NCBI RefSeq assembly: GCF_002019795.1
Contig: NZ_KV917381.1
Coordinates: 1,919,210 to 1,983,209, forward strand
From: Bacillus alkalicellulosilyticus
GTDB taxonomy: Bacteria; Bacillota; Bacilli; Bacillales; Bacillaceae_F
DNA length: 64,000 nt
Direction: 5' to 3'
The notes below the pieces were generated by a model that was not told the origin of the DNA, searched no databases, and saw only the letters and a list, made by a program, of their open reading frames with translations. A program made the translations under genes and the position numbers. Numbering within the stretch: position 1 is the stretch's first letter; every line of letters starts with the position of its first letter. Positions 53,862 through 61,899 of the stretch are shown one piece after another.

Positions 53862-54461
53862 CTAAAAATAAATATGTTGAACGACTTTAAGGTAATCAAT
53901 TCTAGGATGAAATCCTGTTTTGACAGGATGTCCTAACGATTCAATTTCTTTTTTTGGAATTGATTTTCTTGCTGATTTTTGGTTTTCGTAATAAGAAATA
54001 AGATGTGATGCATCAAGTAAAAATACTTCATCCGCACTTGAAAAGCGGAGTAATACAAAGCATATTCCTTGGTGGGCGAGAACATGTCTCATATGGTTAA
54101 TTTGATGGTCATGAAAATTTTTTAAAGGAAACGATGTTTTATTTCGTGTTTCTTTTGCTTCAAAGTCTAAATGTTTCCCGAGAAAGACCCCGTTATAGTC
54201 TGTTGTGGAAGGCTGGCGGAAATATGCTTCCTTAATCACAGCGGCGCTCCGATGGGGATAGTCCACTTTGACAATTTGAAGTGGAGTCGGCTTCTTATGA
54301 ATAACCGCCATTCCATGTGCTAAGTAATACTCGTTCGTCTCATTAATGTCCTCTTCTAGTGTCATTCCACGATTGCTAAAGCTTTCTTGCTTTTTACTAC
54401 CGTTAATGGTTGCTTTCGGTTGACTATTAAATTTTTTCCCATTTGGATAATGGATTGCCAT
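53862..54461 (-). CDS. recU: Holliday junction resolvase RecU
   Basis: RecU cuts four-way DNA junctions and modulates RecA. HYPNGKKF starts the conserved region. [45 protein letters not shown] (in parts; the Asp, Glu and Lys nuclease residues) and FHDHQINHM follow. ATG 54461 is the first codon giving the usual N-terminus; frames further back lack a site. The product is 199 residues. Together with ponA it forms the recU-ponA operon, divergent from yppC. Confidence 0.93.
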   Translation of the reverse strand: MAIHYPNGKKFNSQPKATINGSKKQESFSNRGMTLEEDINETNEYYLAHGMAVIHKKPTPLQIVKVDYPHRSAAVIKEAYFRQPSTTDYNGVFLGKHLDFEAKETRNKTSFPLKNFHDHQINHMRHVLAHQGICFVLLRFSSADEVFLLDASHLISYYENQKSARKSIPKKEIESLGHPVKTGFHPRIDYLKVVQHIYF

Positions 54462-54636
54462 CAAATCACCCATTTCTATCAATCAAAAGCTAATGATATA
54501 AAAAATATCATCAAATAATCATATCACAAATGTTATTTTATGAAAATACGGGAAAACTGCAAGAATAATTTCTTTCATAGTTTTTAACACTTTCTCACAA
54601 TTTCGCAGTTCTCATACATAAGAGGGAGGCAATTGA

Positions 54637-55602
54637 ATGATGTACACTAGCGAAGAAAGCCGGTTACTATCAAGAATTCAAGAAAAAGTAAACGTAGGAA
54701 ATCTTGATAATATTTCACGTACCGTATTTTATCGACAATTTTATGAACGGCATCAAGAAATTCGTTGGGCGCTTTTAGCTAGCATGGTCTCTCGAAATGC
54801 TGGCTGGAATATGACGGACTTAGAAAGCGAATGGTTTCAAAGAATGCTATCACCTAAGTTTCGTCAGTTGCTGTTTCTCACTTATGAACGTGCCAATTGG
54901 CTCATTTTCGCAGATGTCTACCCACAGCTTTTAGTATATGAATATTCAAAAAAGGCGAAAAAGCCGTTATTTCATTTGCTTGATTATTTTTTTGTTTCTG
55001 CGTTTATCCAAAAGGAGTGGATTCGTTTTTGGAAATATCAAGAACTCAATCGATTGTGTACAGCGCTAATTGTGAATGAGCAGCATCTTATTCAAAAGCC
55101 TGTAATTGAGCATCCGGTTATTAACAAAAAAGTATTTTCTTCGTTACTATATATCACCGAAGAGCACCTTCATTTTAGTTATGTATTGTTTCCGACCTTA
55201 CAAGGAGAGCTTTATGGCTATTATGTAAAACATTTTACTGATGTTAGGCAAAGAATCGCTTTAGGAAAAAGATTAGCATGGTTGTTATTTGATTCTGAAA
55301 AAAACCACGAATTTCACCAGTTTTCAAATCGAATTGAACATACGGGGTCTAGAAATGATTTTGAACGATTTCTTACGTGGAAGCCAAAAAGAAAAAGTCC
55401 GATGCTACGGACAACATTTCCTGTAGTCACACACCATCGTCATGATGTAGCGGATTGGTCAATAGGGAAGAAGCAAGTAGATCGATTTTTTAAAGGAGAG
55501 ATGAAAGCAGAGTTACATGAACTAACGTCATGGTATAAACATAAGTTAGAAGAGTTAGTCATTGGAATGAAAATCGAGGAGTGGTTACTGCCAAAGCGAT
55601 AG
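54637..55602 (+). CDS. yppC: YppC family protein (DUF2515)
   Basis: The 321-residue protein is recognised from its location divergent from recU and from NISRTVFYRQFYERHQEIRWALLASMVSRNAGWNMTDL-type sequence (split here), typical of DUF2515. It appears soluble and rich in aromatic residues. Function is unknown. AGAGGGAGG precedes the ATG. It converges with the sspM-like gene at a hairpin. Confidence 0.87.
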   Translation: MMYTSEESRLLSRIQEKVNVGNLDNISRTVFYRQFYERHQEIRWALLASMVSRNAGWNMTDLESEWFQRMLSPKFRQLLFLTYERANWLIFADVYPQLLVYEYSKKAKKPLFHLLDYFFVSAFIQKEWIRFWKYQELNRLCTALIVNEQHLIQKPVIEHPVINKKVFSSLLYITEEHLHFSYVLFPTLQGELYGYYVKHFTDVRQRIALGKRLAWLLFDSEKNHEFHQFSNRIEHTGSRNDFERFLTWKPKRKSPMLRTTFPVVTHHRHDVADWSIGKKQVDRFFKGEMKAELHELTSWYKHKLEELVIGMKIEEWLLPKR

Positions 55603-55611
55603 ACAATATTC

Positions 55612-55646
55612 AGCCTGTTAGGTGGTCGTTTCTAACCTAACAGGCT
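55612..55646. terminator. Hairpin between convergent yppC and sspM-like genes
   Basis: A 12-bp perfect stem pairs 55612-55623 with 55635-55646. There is no long T-run on either strand, so termination strength is uncertain. Confidence 0.6.
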
Positions 55647-55670
55647 TACAAGCAGGATTTTGTTAAAGTC

Positions 55671-55796
55671 TTATTCTGCTGGTCGATTTGGACCAGTTAA
55701 TTTTTTATCACCATACCCAGGATTTTCTTTACTTGTTTGACTCCCTGGAGCATTGTTTCGCTGTTCTTTTACTCTCTTTTTAGCATCAGAAGACAT
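55671..55796 (-). CDS. sspM: Small acid-soluble spore protein, SspM-like
   Basis: The 41-residue product begins SSDAKKRVKEQRNNAPGSQ and ends GDKKLTGPNRPAE. The C-terminal DKKLxGPNRP matches my recollection of B. subtilis SspM, a minor spore core protein made under forespore control. The complement has GGAGGTGA 6 nt before the ATG at 55796, so the longer in-frame reading (to 55877) is rejected. Position in the yppC-yppE region also fits. The assignment relies on a short motif. Confidence 0.7.
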   Translation of the reverse strand: MSSDAKKRVKEQRNNAPGSQTSKENPGYGDKKLTGPNRPAE

Positions 55797-56020
55797 ATGA
55801 CTCACCTCCAATCTTTCTATCCGTAGTATGAGCAATTCCAAGAATTCGATACTAAAAGGTGTTGTCGAATTGTGCAATCAGCTTCTATCTTTGACGAATT
55901 AATTCTAGTTTTGTCAGGTGGGAAGGGGATTGTTATTTCCATCCGAATACATAGTGTAACAGTAAATGTAGTCAGTATATCGGTTTTGTGAGATAAAGCG
56001 ATCATATAGGAGGGCTAATT

Positions 56021-56542
56021 ATGGATAATGTATTTGAAACCAAAGAAGTATCGGAGCTATTAGGCGTCAATCCAACAACAATCAAGAAATGGGTCAAGTA
56101 TTTTAATCTTCGCTGTTCAATTAATGAACAAGGACACTATTTATTTCAAAATTCTCAAGTTGAAGTGTTAAAAGATATTAAAGGGCAGTTGTATTCCGGG
56201 AAAAAAATGAGAGATGTTCATGTTTCAATGAATTCAGAAAAATCAAAGACAAAAAAGGAAGAGAGAGTCCAAGCATATCAATTGGAGTATAAATTAAATC
56301 AAATCGTCTCTAAAATTGATCAATTTGAACAAAAACTGTCTCAAAAAGCAGATGAGGTTGTGAGTTATCAGTTGTTACGACATCGTTCAGAGATTGATGA
56401 TATCACTTTGATGCTGCAATCAATTGAACAACGTTTACAGTCCATTGAAGTTAAAGTATCTTCCCAAGTCGATGAAGAACAACCTTATCAAGCTGAAATC
56501 AAATTAAAAAAGCGCTCACTGTCACAAATCTTTTCATCCTAA
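56021..56542 (+). CDS. racA: Probable chromosome-anchoring protein RacA
   Basis: The 173-residue protein has an N-terminal MerR-like helix-turn-helix (KEVSELLGVNPTTIKKWVKYF, residues 7-27 in parts, then NEQGHYLF) and a long coiled coil (about residues 85-155, LNQIVSKIDQFEQKL). RacA has exactly this plan and binds GC-rich sites near oriC, anchoring the origin to the cell pole at sporulation through DivIVA. GGAGGG precedes the ATG. B. subtilis racA is elsewhere, so the call rests on architecture. A generic MerR-like regulator is the alternative. Confidence 0.7.
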   Translation: MDNVFETKEVSELLGVNPTTIKKWVKYFNLRCSINEQGHYLFQNSQVEVLKDIKGQLYSGKKMRDVHVSMNSEKSKTKKEERVQAYQLEYKLNQIVSKIDQFEQKLSQKADEVVSYQLLRHRSEIDDITLMLQSIEQRLQSIEVKVSSQVDEEQPYQAEIKLKKRSLSQIFSS

Positions 56543-56576
56543 CAAAAGATTGGTAGTATAGAGGTGGAGGTATGCT

Positions 56577-56951
56577 ATGAATGAACAACAAAAACAACAA
56601 CTACTTTCTTCTACCAATAATTTAGTGGAAATTAATGAAGAAATTCTGTCTCATTTTGGTCAAAGCTTAACGGATGAACAATACCGAGAGCGTTTTGATT
56701 CTGAGATTAAGCCATTTGCAGATAAAGTATTACAAGAAGCAACAGTATGGAAAAACTTAGCATTACAATGGATTGAAACAGACCATCCTAAATATATTTA
56801 TCCGATGCAAGTCAATAACTTATTTGATAACATCACAGCGATGGCCATTACTGTTCTTCAACCAAAAGCCAAAAAGAAGCATGTTGTTGAAACGGTAAAA
56901 TCAATCGATTATATTTTGAAAACCGTAAGCCAGCAAGTTGACGTACAATAA
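56577..56951 (+). CDS. yppE: YppE family protein (DUF1798)
   Basis: This 124-residue all-helical protein of unknown function belongs to a family found in the recU/yppC neighbourhood. FADKVLQEATVWKNLALQWIETDHPKYI (in parts) and QVNNLFDNI are typical. GAGGTGGAGG precedes the ATG. It follows racA by 34 nt and ends at a strong terminator. Confidence 0.83.
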   Translation: MNEQQKQQLLSSTNNLVEINEEILSHFGQSLTDEQYRERFDSEIKPFADKVLQEATVWKNLALQWIETDHPKYIYPMQVNNLFDNITAMAITVLQPKAKKKHVVETVKSIDYILKTVSQQVDVQ

Positions 56952-56952
56952 T

Positions 56953-56998
56953 AGAGGGCACTGAAAAAGTTCGGTTTTTAACTTTTACAGTGCCCTCT
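56953..56998 (+). terminator. Terminator after yppE
   Basis: A 19-position stem with one A-A mismatch pairs 56953-56971 with 56980-56998. The core matches the stems at 3436 and 24566. Confidence 0.85.
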
Positions 56999-57029
56999 TA
57001 GCAATGGGCAAAACCGCTACTATTTTTAA

Positions 57030-57060
57030 AGCAAGTTGTGAGTTTTTTTCACAACTTGCT
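57030..57060. terminator. Hairpin downstream of dat
   Basis: AGCAAGTTGTG (57030-57040) pairs perfectly with CACAACTTGCT (57050-57060). It probably ends the minus-strand dat transcript. Confidence 0.65.
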
Positions 57061-57108
57061 GAAGTGAGTGCAAATGTTTTAGTTCGTTTTGTCCCGGCCT
57101 CTATAATA

Positions 57109-57957
57109 CTATGTTCTCGTTTCGAATGAATTCCGCTCGTTTGCAAATAGGGCTTGAAGTTCTTTAGTTATCGTTCCAGGTAAGCGGTTGCCTACTGGTT
57201 GGTCATCGATTGAAACCACAGGCATAACTTCAATTGTTGTACCTGTAGCAAACACTTCATCTGCGCCTAAAAGTTCGGTAACTGTAAATTCTCGTTCATT
57301 TACAATATATCCATGTTTGTCTGCAAGCTCCAATGTCACTCTTCTTGTAATCCCATTTAAAATCATAGTAGTTACAGGATGAGTTATGATTTCTTTGTTT
57401 TTTATCATAAAAATGTTTGCAAGACTGCACTCAGTAACGATTTGATTTCGGTGCAAAATCGCTTCTTCTTTACCTGCTTTTTTAGCTTGTTCATAAGATA
57501 GCACAGCACCTAGCAAATTTAAGCTTTTGATGTCACATCGTAACCAACGTATATCTTCTGCTAGTATCACATCGATGCCTTCTGCCAGCATTTTTTCTGG
57601 TATTGGCTTTTCTTTTACATAGGCAGTTAATACGGGAGTGGTACTTTCAGGGAAACCATGGTATCTCGGTGCGACGCCTCTTGTATATTGTAAGTAAATG
57701 TATCCCGTTCCTAACTGATTCAATTGAACCAGTTTTTCAAGCATGGCATTGATTTCTTCCTTTGTATGGGGAAGATTGAGCAGAATAGACGAAGCTGAAG
57801 CAACTAAGCGGTCGGTATGTTCTATTAATCGAAAGCAACGCCCGTTATATACCCGGACTACTTCATAGACACCATCGCCAAATTGATATCCCCGGTCTTC
57901 CATATCAATGTGAACATCTTCTCGTTTGATAAACTCATTTTGATAAAGTACCCACAT
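57109..57957 (-). CDS. dat: D-amino acid aminotransferase
   Basis: This fold-type IV PLP enzyme interconverts D-alanine and 2-oxoglutarate with D-glutamate and pyruvate, supplying D-amino acids for the cell wall. EDRGYQFGDGVYEVVRVYNG opens the family signature (residues 21-40). YLQYTRGVAPR and the PLP-lysine segment DIKSLNLLGAVLSYEQAK follow (Lys about 144). The length of 282 is typical. Branched-chain aminotransferases share the fold, but ECSLANIFMIKN and the overall length fit D-AAT. Confidence 0.93.
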   Translation of the reverse strand: MWVLYQNEFIKREDVHIDMEDRGYQFGDGVYEVVRVYNGRCFRLIEHTDRLVASASSILLNLPHTKEEINAMLEKLVQLNQLGTGYIYLQYTRGVAPRYHGFPESTTPVLTAYVKEKPIPEKMLAEGIDVILAEDIRWLRCDIKSLNLLGAVLSYEQAKKAGKEEAILHRNQIVTECSLANIFMIKNKEIITHPVTTMILNGITRRVTLELADKHGYIVNEREFTVTELLGADEVFATGTTIEVMPVVSIDDQPVGNRLPGTITKELQALFANERNSFETRT

Positions 57958-58064
57958 ACTTTAATCCCCGTCCTTTTCGTATAAGCTATATCTAGTGTAC
58001 ATGATTGTATCTTTCAGATAAACCAATACTTATGTGAACCTAAATATACGTACGATAAGGGATA

Positions 58065-58679
58065 TCAGTTATTTTTCATATAAGATAGTTTTCGGTAGGG
58101 AAGACGCCAATTATAATAGACAGATAACATTCTTAGAGCAACAATCAATAACAACAAGGCAGCAATCCCCAAAAAGCTAGTGCTCCAGCCAATCCCAATT
58201 AATAGTCCAGCTACCATCGCCCATACAATATAAATTTCAGAACGTAAAAATAATGGCTTTCTTCCTGCTAATACATCGCGAATCATTCCACCCCCAGCTC
58301 CAGTTAAGGCAGCCGCAACGATTACCGCACTAAGCGGGTGGTTCATAGACGTGGCAAACATTGCTCCCTGAATTGCGAACGCCGATAACCCTATCGCATC
58401 AAACAATAAACCCCATTTCATCCATTGACTTATCCAGAACGTAGGTAGGAAGAATGCGAGTGTCATGACAATGATAGCAATTGTAAATAAGTTTCCTTGG
58501 TCCCATAAGGCAGAGACCGGTACACCAATTAATAAATTTCGAATCGCTCCACCCCCAAAGGCTGTCACGAATCCTAGTATATAAACACCGAGTAAATCAT
58601 ACTCTTCCTCCATGGCAACAATAACGCCACTAAGGGCAAAGGCTATTGTTCCAATTATGTTTAAAATCTCCCAGCTCAT
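58065..58679 (-). CDS. TRIC/UPF0126 family membrane protein
   Basis: The 204-residue protein has about seven hydrophobic helices and two homologous halves. Each half has a glycine-rich loop, FGGGAIRNLLIG (about residue 40) and GAGGGMIRDVLAGRKP (about residue 127). This duplicated GGG-RD pattern defines the UPF0126/TRIC family, whose bacterial members act as cation channels; some annotations instead suggest glycine transport. AAGGGAGAG precedes the ATG. It shares a terminator with the small membrane gene upstream. Confidence 0.87.
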   Translation of the reverse strand: MSWEILNIIGTIAFALSGVIVAMEEEYDLLGVYILGFVTAFGGGAIRNLLIGVPVSALWDQGNLFTIAIIVMTLAFFLPTFWISQWMKWGLLFDAIGLSAFAIQGAMFATSMNHPLSAVIVAAALTGAGGGMIRDVLAGRKPLFLRSEIYIVWAMVAGLLIGIGWSTSFLGIAALLLLIVALRMLSVYYNWRLPYRKLSYMKNN

Positions 58680-58701
58680 GATTCTCTCCCTTGATCGCGA
58701 A

Positions 58702-58756
58702 AAGAAGGGGTGTCCATCTAGGTCATTTCGACCTGATTGAACACCCTTCTTCTTTT
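58702..58756. terminator. Terminator of the small membrane protein gene
   Basis: AAGAAGGGGTGT (58702-58713) pairs with ACACCCTTCTT (58741-58751) with one bulge, and GGTC/GACC pair inside. A and T runs flank it, so it can act on both strands. Confidence 0.8.
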
Positions 58757-58769
58757 CTTATTATGTTTG

Positions 58770-58967
58770 TTATCCGTTATCACGAAGCATTAAGAAAACA
58801 AAATATACTAGTGATACAATTGATAATAAAACAAGTACCCAATACGTTAAGCCTGTTGGGTCGTTTGCAGCACTTTCCCCGTTACCTCCACCACCACCAG
58901 CAAATGCTGTCATTGGAACAAGTAAGAAAGCAAAAAGGGCTGTAAGCATTGTAAGTTTTTTTAACAT
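58770..58967 (-). CDS. Small exported membrane protein (65 residues)
   Basis: It has an N-terminal signal peptide (KKLTMLTALFAFLLVPMTAFA), a short Gly-rich spacer, and one membrane helix (YWVLVLLSIVSLVYFVFLML). TTGGAGGT lies 8 nt before the ATG in the complement. No family recognised. It is probably a single-pass surface peptide transcribed toward the UPF0126 gene but separated from it by a terminator. Confidence 0.75.
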   Translation of the reverse strand: MLKKLTMLTALFAFLLVPMTAFAGGGGGNGESAANDPTGLTYWVLVLLSIVSLVYFVFLMLRDNG

Positions 58968-59195
58968 GATTTTACCTCCAAGTGTCAGTATGTAAGCAAA
59001 AGCGAACTGTTGATAGTAAGTTATTGCTACTTGGTCTTTTTATCCACTTCTCATTATAGTTTGGTTCTTATGATTACGCAATATGTACGCATGACTGTTT
59101 TAAAAGTGCTTGGCTTTTTCTAATCCGAATAAGGTATGATAAGATAATTACATTATATGTAGAAATTAAGAGTGAAACATGAAAGGAACAAGGAT

Positions 59196-60443
59196 ATGGG
59201 AAAGATTCATATTGAAGATATTATAATTGCCAACCAAACACTTAAAGATGTTGTCTATCATACACCACTACAAAAAAATCAAGTATTGTCAGAGCGCTAT
59301 GAGTGTAACATCTATTTAAAAAGAGAAGACCTTCAAGTCGTCCGTTCGTTTAAAATAAGAGGGGCGTATCATCAAATTCATAGCTTACCTGAAGAGGCGT
59401 TAAAGAATGGCATCGTTTGTGCTAGTGCGGGAAATCATGCCCAAGGAGTAGCCTATTCGTGTAAAACACTTCAAATCAAAGGGCGCATATTTATGCCAGC
59501 AACCACCCCTCGTCAAAAAGTAGACCAGGTTGTTTTCTTTGGAAAGGAATATGTGGAGGTCGTATTAACAGGAGATACCTTCGATGATTCTTTTAATGAA
59601 GCGATGAACTATTGTAATGAGCATTCCATGGCATTTATTCATCCCTTTGACCAAGAAAAAATTGTAGCCGGACAAGGAACAGTCGGTGTTGAAATTATGA
59701 ATGACATCGATGAACCAATCGATTATCTTTTTTCTTCGATCGGTGGTGGTGGCCTTATTTCTGGGGTGGGTACCTATATTAAAAGTATCAGTCCTCAAAC
59801 AAAGATTATAGGAGCTGAACCTTTAGGTGCTCCGGCGATGAAAAAGTCGCTGGAAAAAGGAGAAGTGGTAAGGCTTGATGAAATTGAAAAGTTTGTTGAT
59901 GGAGCAGCGGTGAAGAAAGTTGGAGAGATTCCATTTGAGATTTGCCAATCGATTTTAAATGATATTGTGTTAGTACCTGAAGGGAAAATATGTACAACCA
60001 TCTTAGATTTATATAATCAAAATGCGATAGTAGCTGAACCAGCCGGTGCTATGCCAATTACTGCTTTAGATTTTTATAAGGATGAGATTAAAGGGAAGAC
60101 CGTTGTTTGTATTGTTAGTGGGGGCAATAATGATATTGGCCGTATGCAAGAAATGCGAGAGCGTTCTCTTATTTATGAAGGCTTACAGCACTACTTCATT
60201 ATTCAATTTCCACAACGTGCAGGGGCGCTACGAGAATTTATCCAAGATGTCCTTGGGCCTGATGATGACATTACTCGTTTTGAGTACACGAAAAAAAATA
60301 ACAAAGCAGATGGACCTGCCCTTGTTGGAATCGAGCTAAAACATGCAGATGACTACCCGTTGTTTATTGATAGACTTTCAAAAAAAGGTTTTGACTTCAG
60401 AGAAATTAACAAAAACGAGACCCTGTTTAATTTACTAATTTAA
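59196..60443 (+). CDS. ilvA: Threonine ammonia-lyase (biosynthetic threonine dehydratase)
   Basis: IlvA deaminates threonine to 2-oxobutanoate, the entry to isoleucine. It is a fold-type II PLP enzyme. The PLP-lysine is in VVRSFKIRGAYHQI (about residue 55), ASAGNHAQGVAYSC follows, and SIGGGGLISGVG is the phosphate loop. A single C-terminal ACT-like domain (about residues 330-415, HYFIIQFPQRAGALREF) is the regulatory site. ATG 59196 follows AAAGGA by 8 nt; GTG 59172 has no site. The product is 415 residues. Feedback by isoleucine is inferred from the family. Confidence 0.94.
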   Translation: MGKIHIEDIIIANQTLKDVVYHTPLQKNQVLSERYECNIYLKREDLQVVRSFKIRGAYHQIHSLPEEALKNGIVCASAGNHAQGVAYSCKTLQIKGRIFMPATTPRQKVDQVVFFGKEYVEVVLTGDTFDDSFNEAMNYCNEHSMAFIHPFDQEKIVAGQGTVGVEIMNDIDEPIDYLFSSIGGGGLISGVGTYIKSISPQTKIIGAEPLGAPAMKKSLEKGEVVRLDEIEKFVDGAAVKKVGEIPFEICQSILNDIVLVPEGKICTTILDLYNQNAIVAEPAGAMPITALDFYKDEIKGKTVVCIVSGGNNDIGRMQEMRERSLIYEGLQHYFIIQFPQRAGALREFIQDVLGPDDDITRFEYTKKNNKADGPALVGIELKHADDYPLFIDRLSKKGFDFREINKNETLFNLLI

Positions 60444-60447
60444 AAAC

Positions 60448-60484
60448 AAAAAAGCTTATTCTTATGGGATAAGCTTTTTTTGAG
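60448..60484 (+). terminator. Terminator after ilvA
   Basis: An AAAAGCTTAT arm pairs with ATAAGCTTTT, followed by TTTTTT. Confidence 0.9.
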
Positions 60485-60651
60485 TAAGTATACCTAAATA
60501 TAGAAAAAGGATTAAGGTAAATAGTCTCATTTTGTAAATACTTTTACATTCAAATGTTTTTTTGAAAAAAGTATGGTGACAAGCGAAAAAGAGTGGTATT
60601 CTGAAATAAATAATAAGTTTTCGGCGATTGATAAAAAGGGAGTTGAACAAA

Positions 60652-61566
60652 ATGAATTATAATAATAAAAAAGGAATTTTACTAGAAAGTGGAACTAATG
60701 AACTAGAGATTATTGTATTTTCGATTGGCGATGAAATGTTTGGAATAAATGTATTAAAAGTACGCGAAATCATCAACCCACTTCCTATTACAAAAATGCC
60801 AAACAGTCACCCTAACGTCGAAGGGATTATCCGTCTTCGTGACATGATTTTACCAGTAATTAATTTAGGGAAGGTGTTAAATTTCCCTGTTTCAAATAAT
60901 CCAGAAAAAGATAAATTAGTTGTTGTTGAATTTAACAACATTAAAGCGGCTTTTCATGTTGACGATGTATCTCGTATTCACCGAATATCATGGGAGCAAA
61001 TTGAAAAACCTTCAGAAGTGACACAAGGGCTAGAGCAATCAACCATTGGAGTTATTAAATTAGATGATGAAATGGTCTTATTGTTAGATTATGAAAAAAT
61101 TGTAGTGGAAATTGCTCCAGAGGTAGGAATAAACAAAAATAGCATAAAAGAGTTGGGTCCAAGAGAGAGAAGTGACAAACGAATCGTAATTGCGGAAGAT
61201 TCAGCTGTTCTTCGCAGAATGATTGAGGATACATTAGCTGATGCTGGATATCATAACGTATATTTCTTTGATAATGGAAAAACAGCATGGGAATACCTTG
61301 AAACATTATCAGAGAAAGGGAGAGCTGGTGTGGAAGAAGCAGTTCAGTTAATTATTACTGACCTTGAGATGCCACAAATGGACGGACACCACTTAACAAA
61401 ACGAATTAAAGACAGTGATGTTCTTAGAGGACTCCCAGTCGTTATTTTCTCTTCTTTAATAACTGGTGAATTAAAACATAAAGGGAAGTTAGTTGGAGCA
61501 GATGCTCAAATTAGTAAACCTGAAATCGCTCGACTTGTTGAAACAATTGATAAACTGATTTTATAA
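60652..61566 (+). CDS. cheV: Chemotaxis coupling/adaptation protein CheV
   Basis: CheV couples receptors to CheA and adapts through phosphorylation. The N-terminal CheW domain (residues 15-150) has FSIGDEMFGINVLKVREI and VEGIIRLRDMILPVINL. The C-terminal receiver domain (about residues 180-304) shows the acidic pair in IAEDSAVLRRM. The phospho-acceptor Asp is in LIITDLEMPQMDG and the Lys in QISKPEI. ATG 60652 follows AAGGGAG by 8 nt; TTG 60628 in frame has no site. The product is 304 residues. Confidence 0.95.
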   Translation: MNYNNKKGILLESGTNELEIIVFSIGDEMFGINVLKVREIINPLPITKMPNSHPNVEGIIRLRDMILPVINLGKVLNFPVSNNPEKDKLVVVEFNNIKAAFHVDDVSRIHRISWEQIEKPSEVTQGLEQSTIGVIKLDDEMVLLLDYEKIVVEIAPEVGINKNSIKELGPRERSDKRIVIAEDSAVLRRMIEDTLADAGYHNVYFFDNGKTAWEYLETLSEKGRAGVEEAVQLIITDLEMPQMDGHHLTKRIKDSDVLRGLPVVIFSSLITGELKHKGKLVGADAQISKPEIARLVETIDKLIL

Positions 61567-61587
61567 GATCACCATCAATATGAGAAA

Positions 61588-61624
61588 AAAACCACAAAGA
61601 GGAAGGTCTCTTAGTGGTTTTTTG
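61588..61624 (+). terminator. Terminator after cheV
   Basis: ACCAC (61591-61595) pairs with GTGGT (61614-61618), enclosing AAGAG/CTCTT, followed by TTTTT. Confidence 0.85.
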
Positions 61625-61632
61625 TATTCTAT

Positions 61633-61749
61633 CGGACACAGAATCCGCTATCTTTACTAAAAATGGGCTTTTACAAGTGGTTCGGACGCGGGTGTCCGAT
61701 ACATCAATAGAATCAGAAAAAAGCGTGATATAACATCTCTTGTCCGTTG
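61633..61749. repeat. Dispersed non-coding repeat, copy B
   Basis: It is homologous to 26423-26551: CGGACACAGAA (61633), GTCCGATACA (61694) and CATCTC..TGTCCGTTG (ending 61749) occur in the same order. The ends CGGACA and TGTCCG are inverted. An internal TCGGAC/GTCCGA hairpin (61682-61699) is specific to this copy. No ORF is present. Confidence 0.6.
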
Positions 61750-61776
61750 GAGAACTGGTAAGCTAATTTCAGGAAG

Positions 61777-61865
61777 GCGATAGCTTCGCTCACTGCGCGT
61801 GCTTTAATAAGAAGTACACTTATTAAAGTACTTTTTCAAAAGAGGGCAGTGGCTTCGCTTATCGC
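61777..61865. repeat. Three-tier nested hairpin element, copy 3
   Basis: The outer is GCGATA (61777-61782)/TATCGC (61860-61865) and the middle CACTGC (61791-61796)/GCAGTG (61846-61851). Both inner faces carry GCTTCGCT (61783-61790, 61852-61859). The inner is CTTTAATAAG (61802-61811)/CTTATTAAAG (61819-61828). It fills the gap between convergent cheV and the NlpC/P60 gene. Confidence 0.78.
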
Positions 61866-61875
61866 AAGTAATCAA

Positions 61876-61896
61876 AGACGGCTTTGCCGTTTTTCT
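61876..61896. terminator. Short bidirectional terminator next to the NlpC/P60 gene
   Basis: ACGGC (61878-61882) and GCCGT (61886-61890) pair around TTT, followed by TTTTCTT on the plus strand. On the minus strand it follows the NlpC/P60 stop by a few bases. Confidence 0.6.
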
Positions 61897-61899
61897 TAG

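Noticed and set aside
60483-60651. Sigma-D type promoter for cheV.
   Set aside because: No convincing TAAA...GCCGATAA arrangement at proper spacing could be read.
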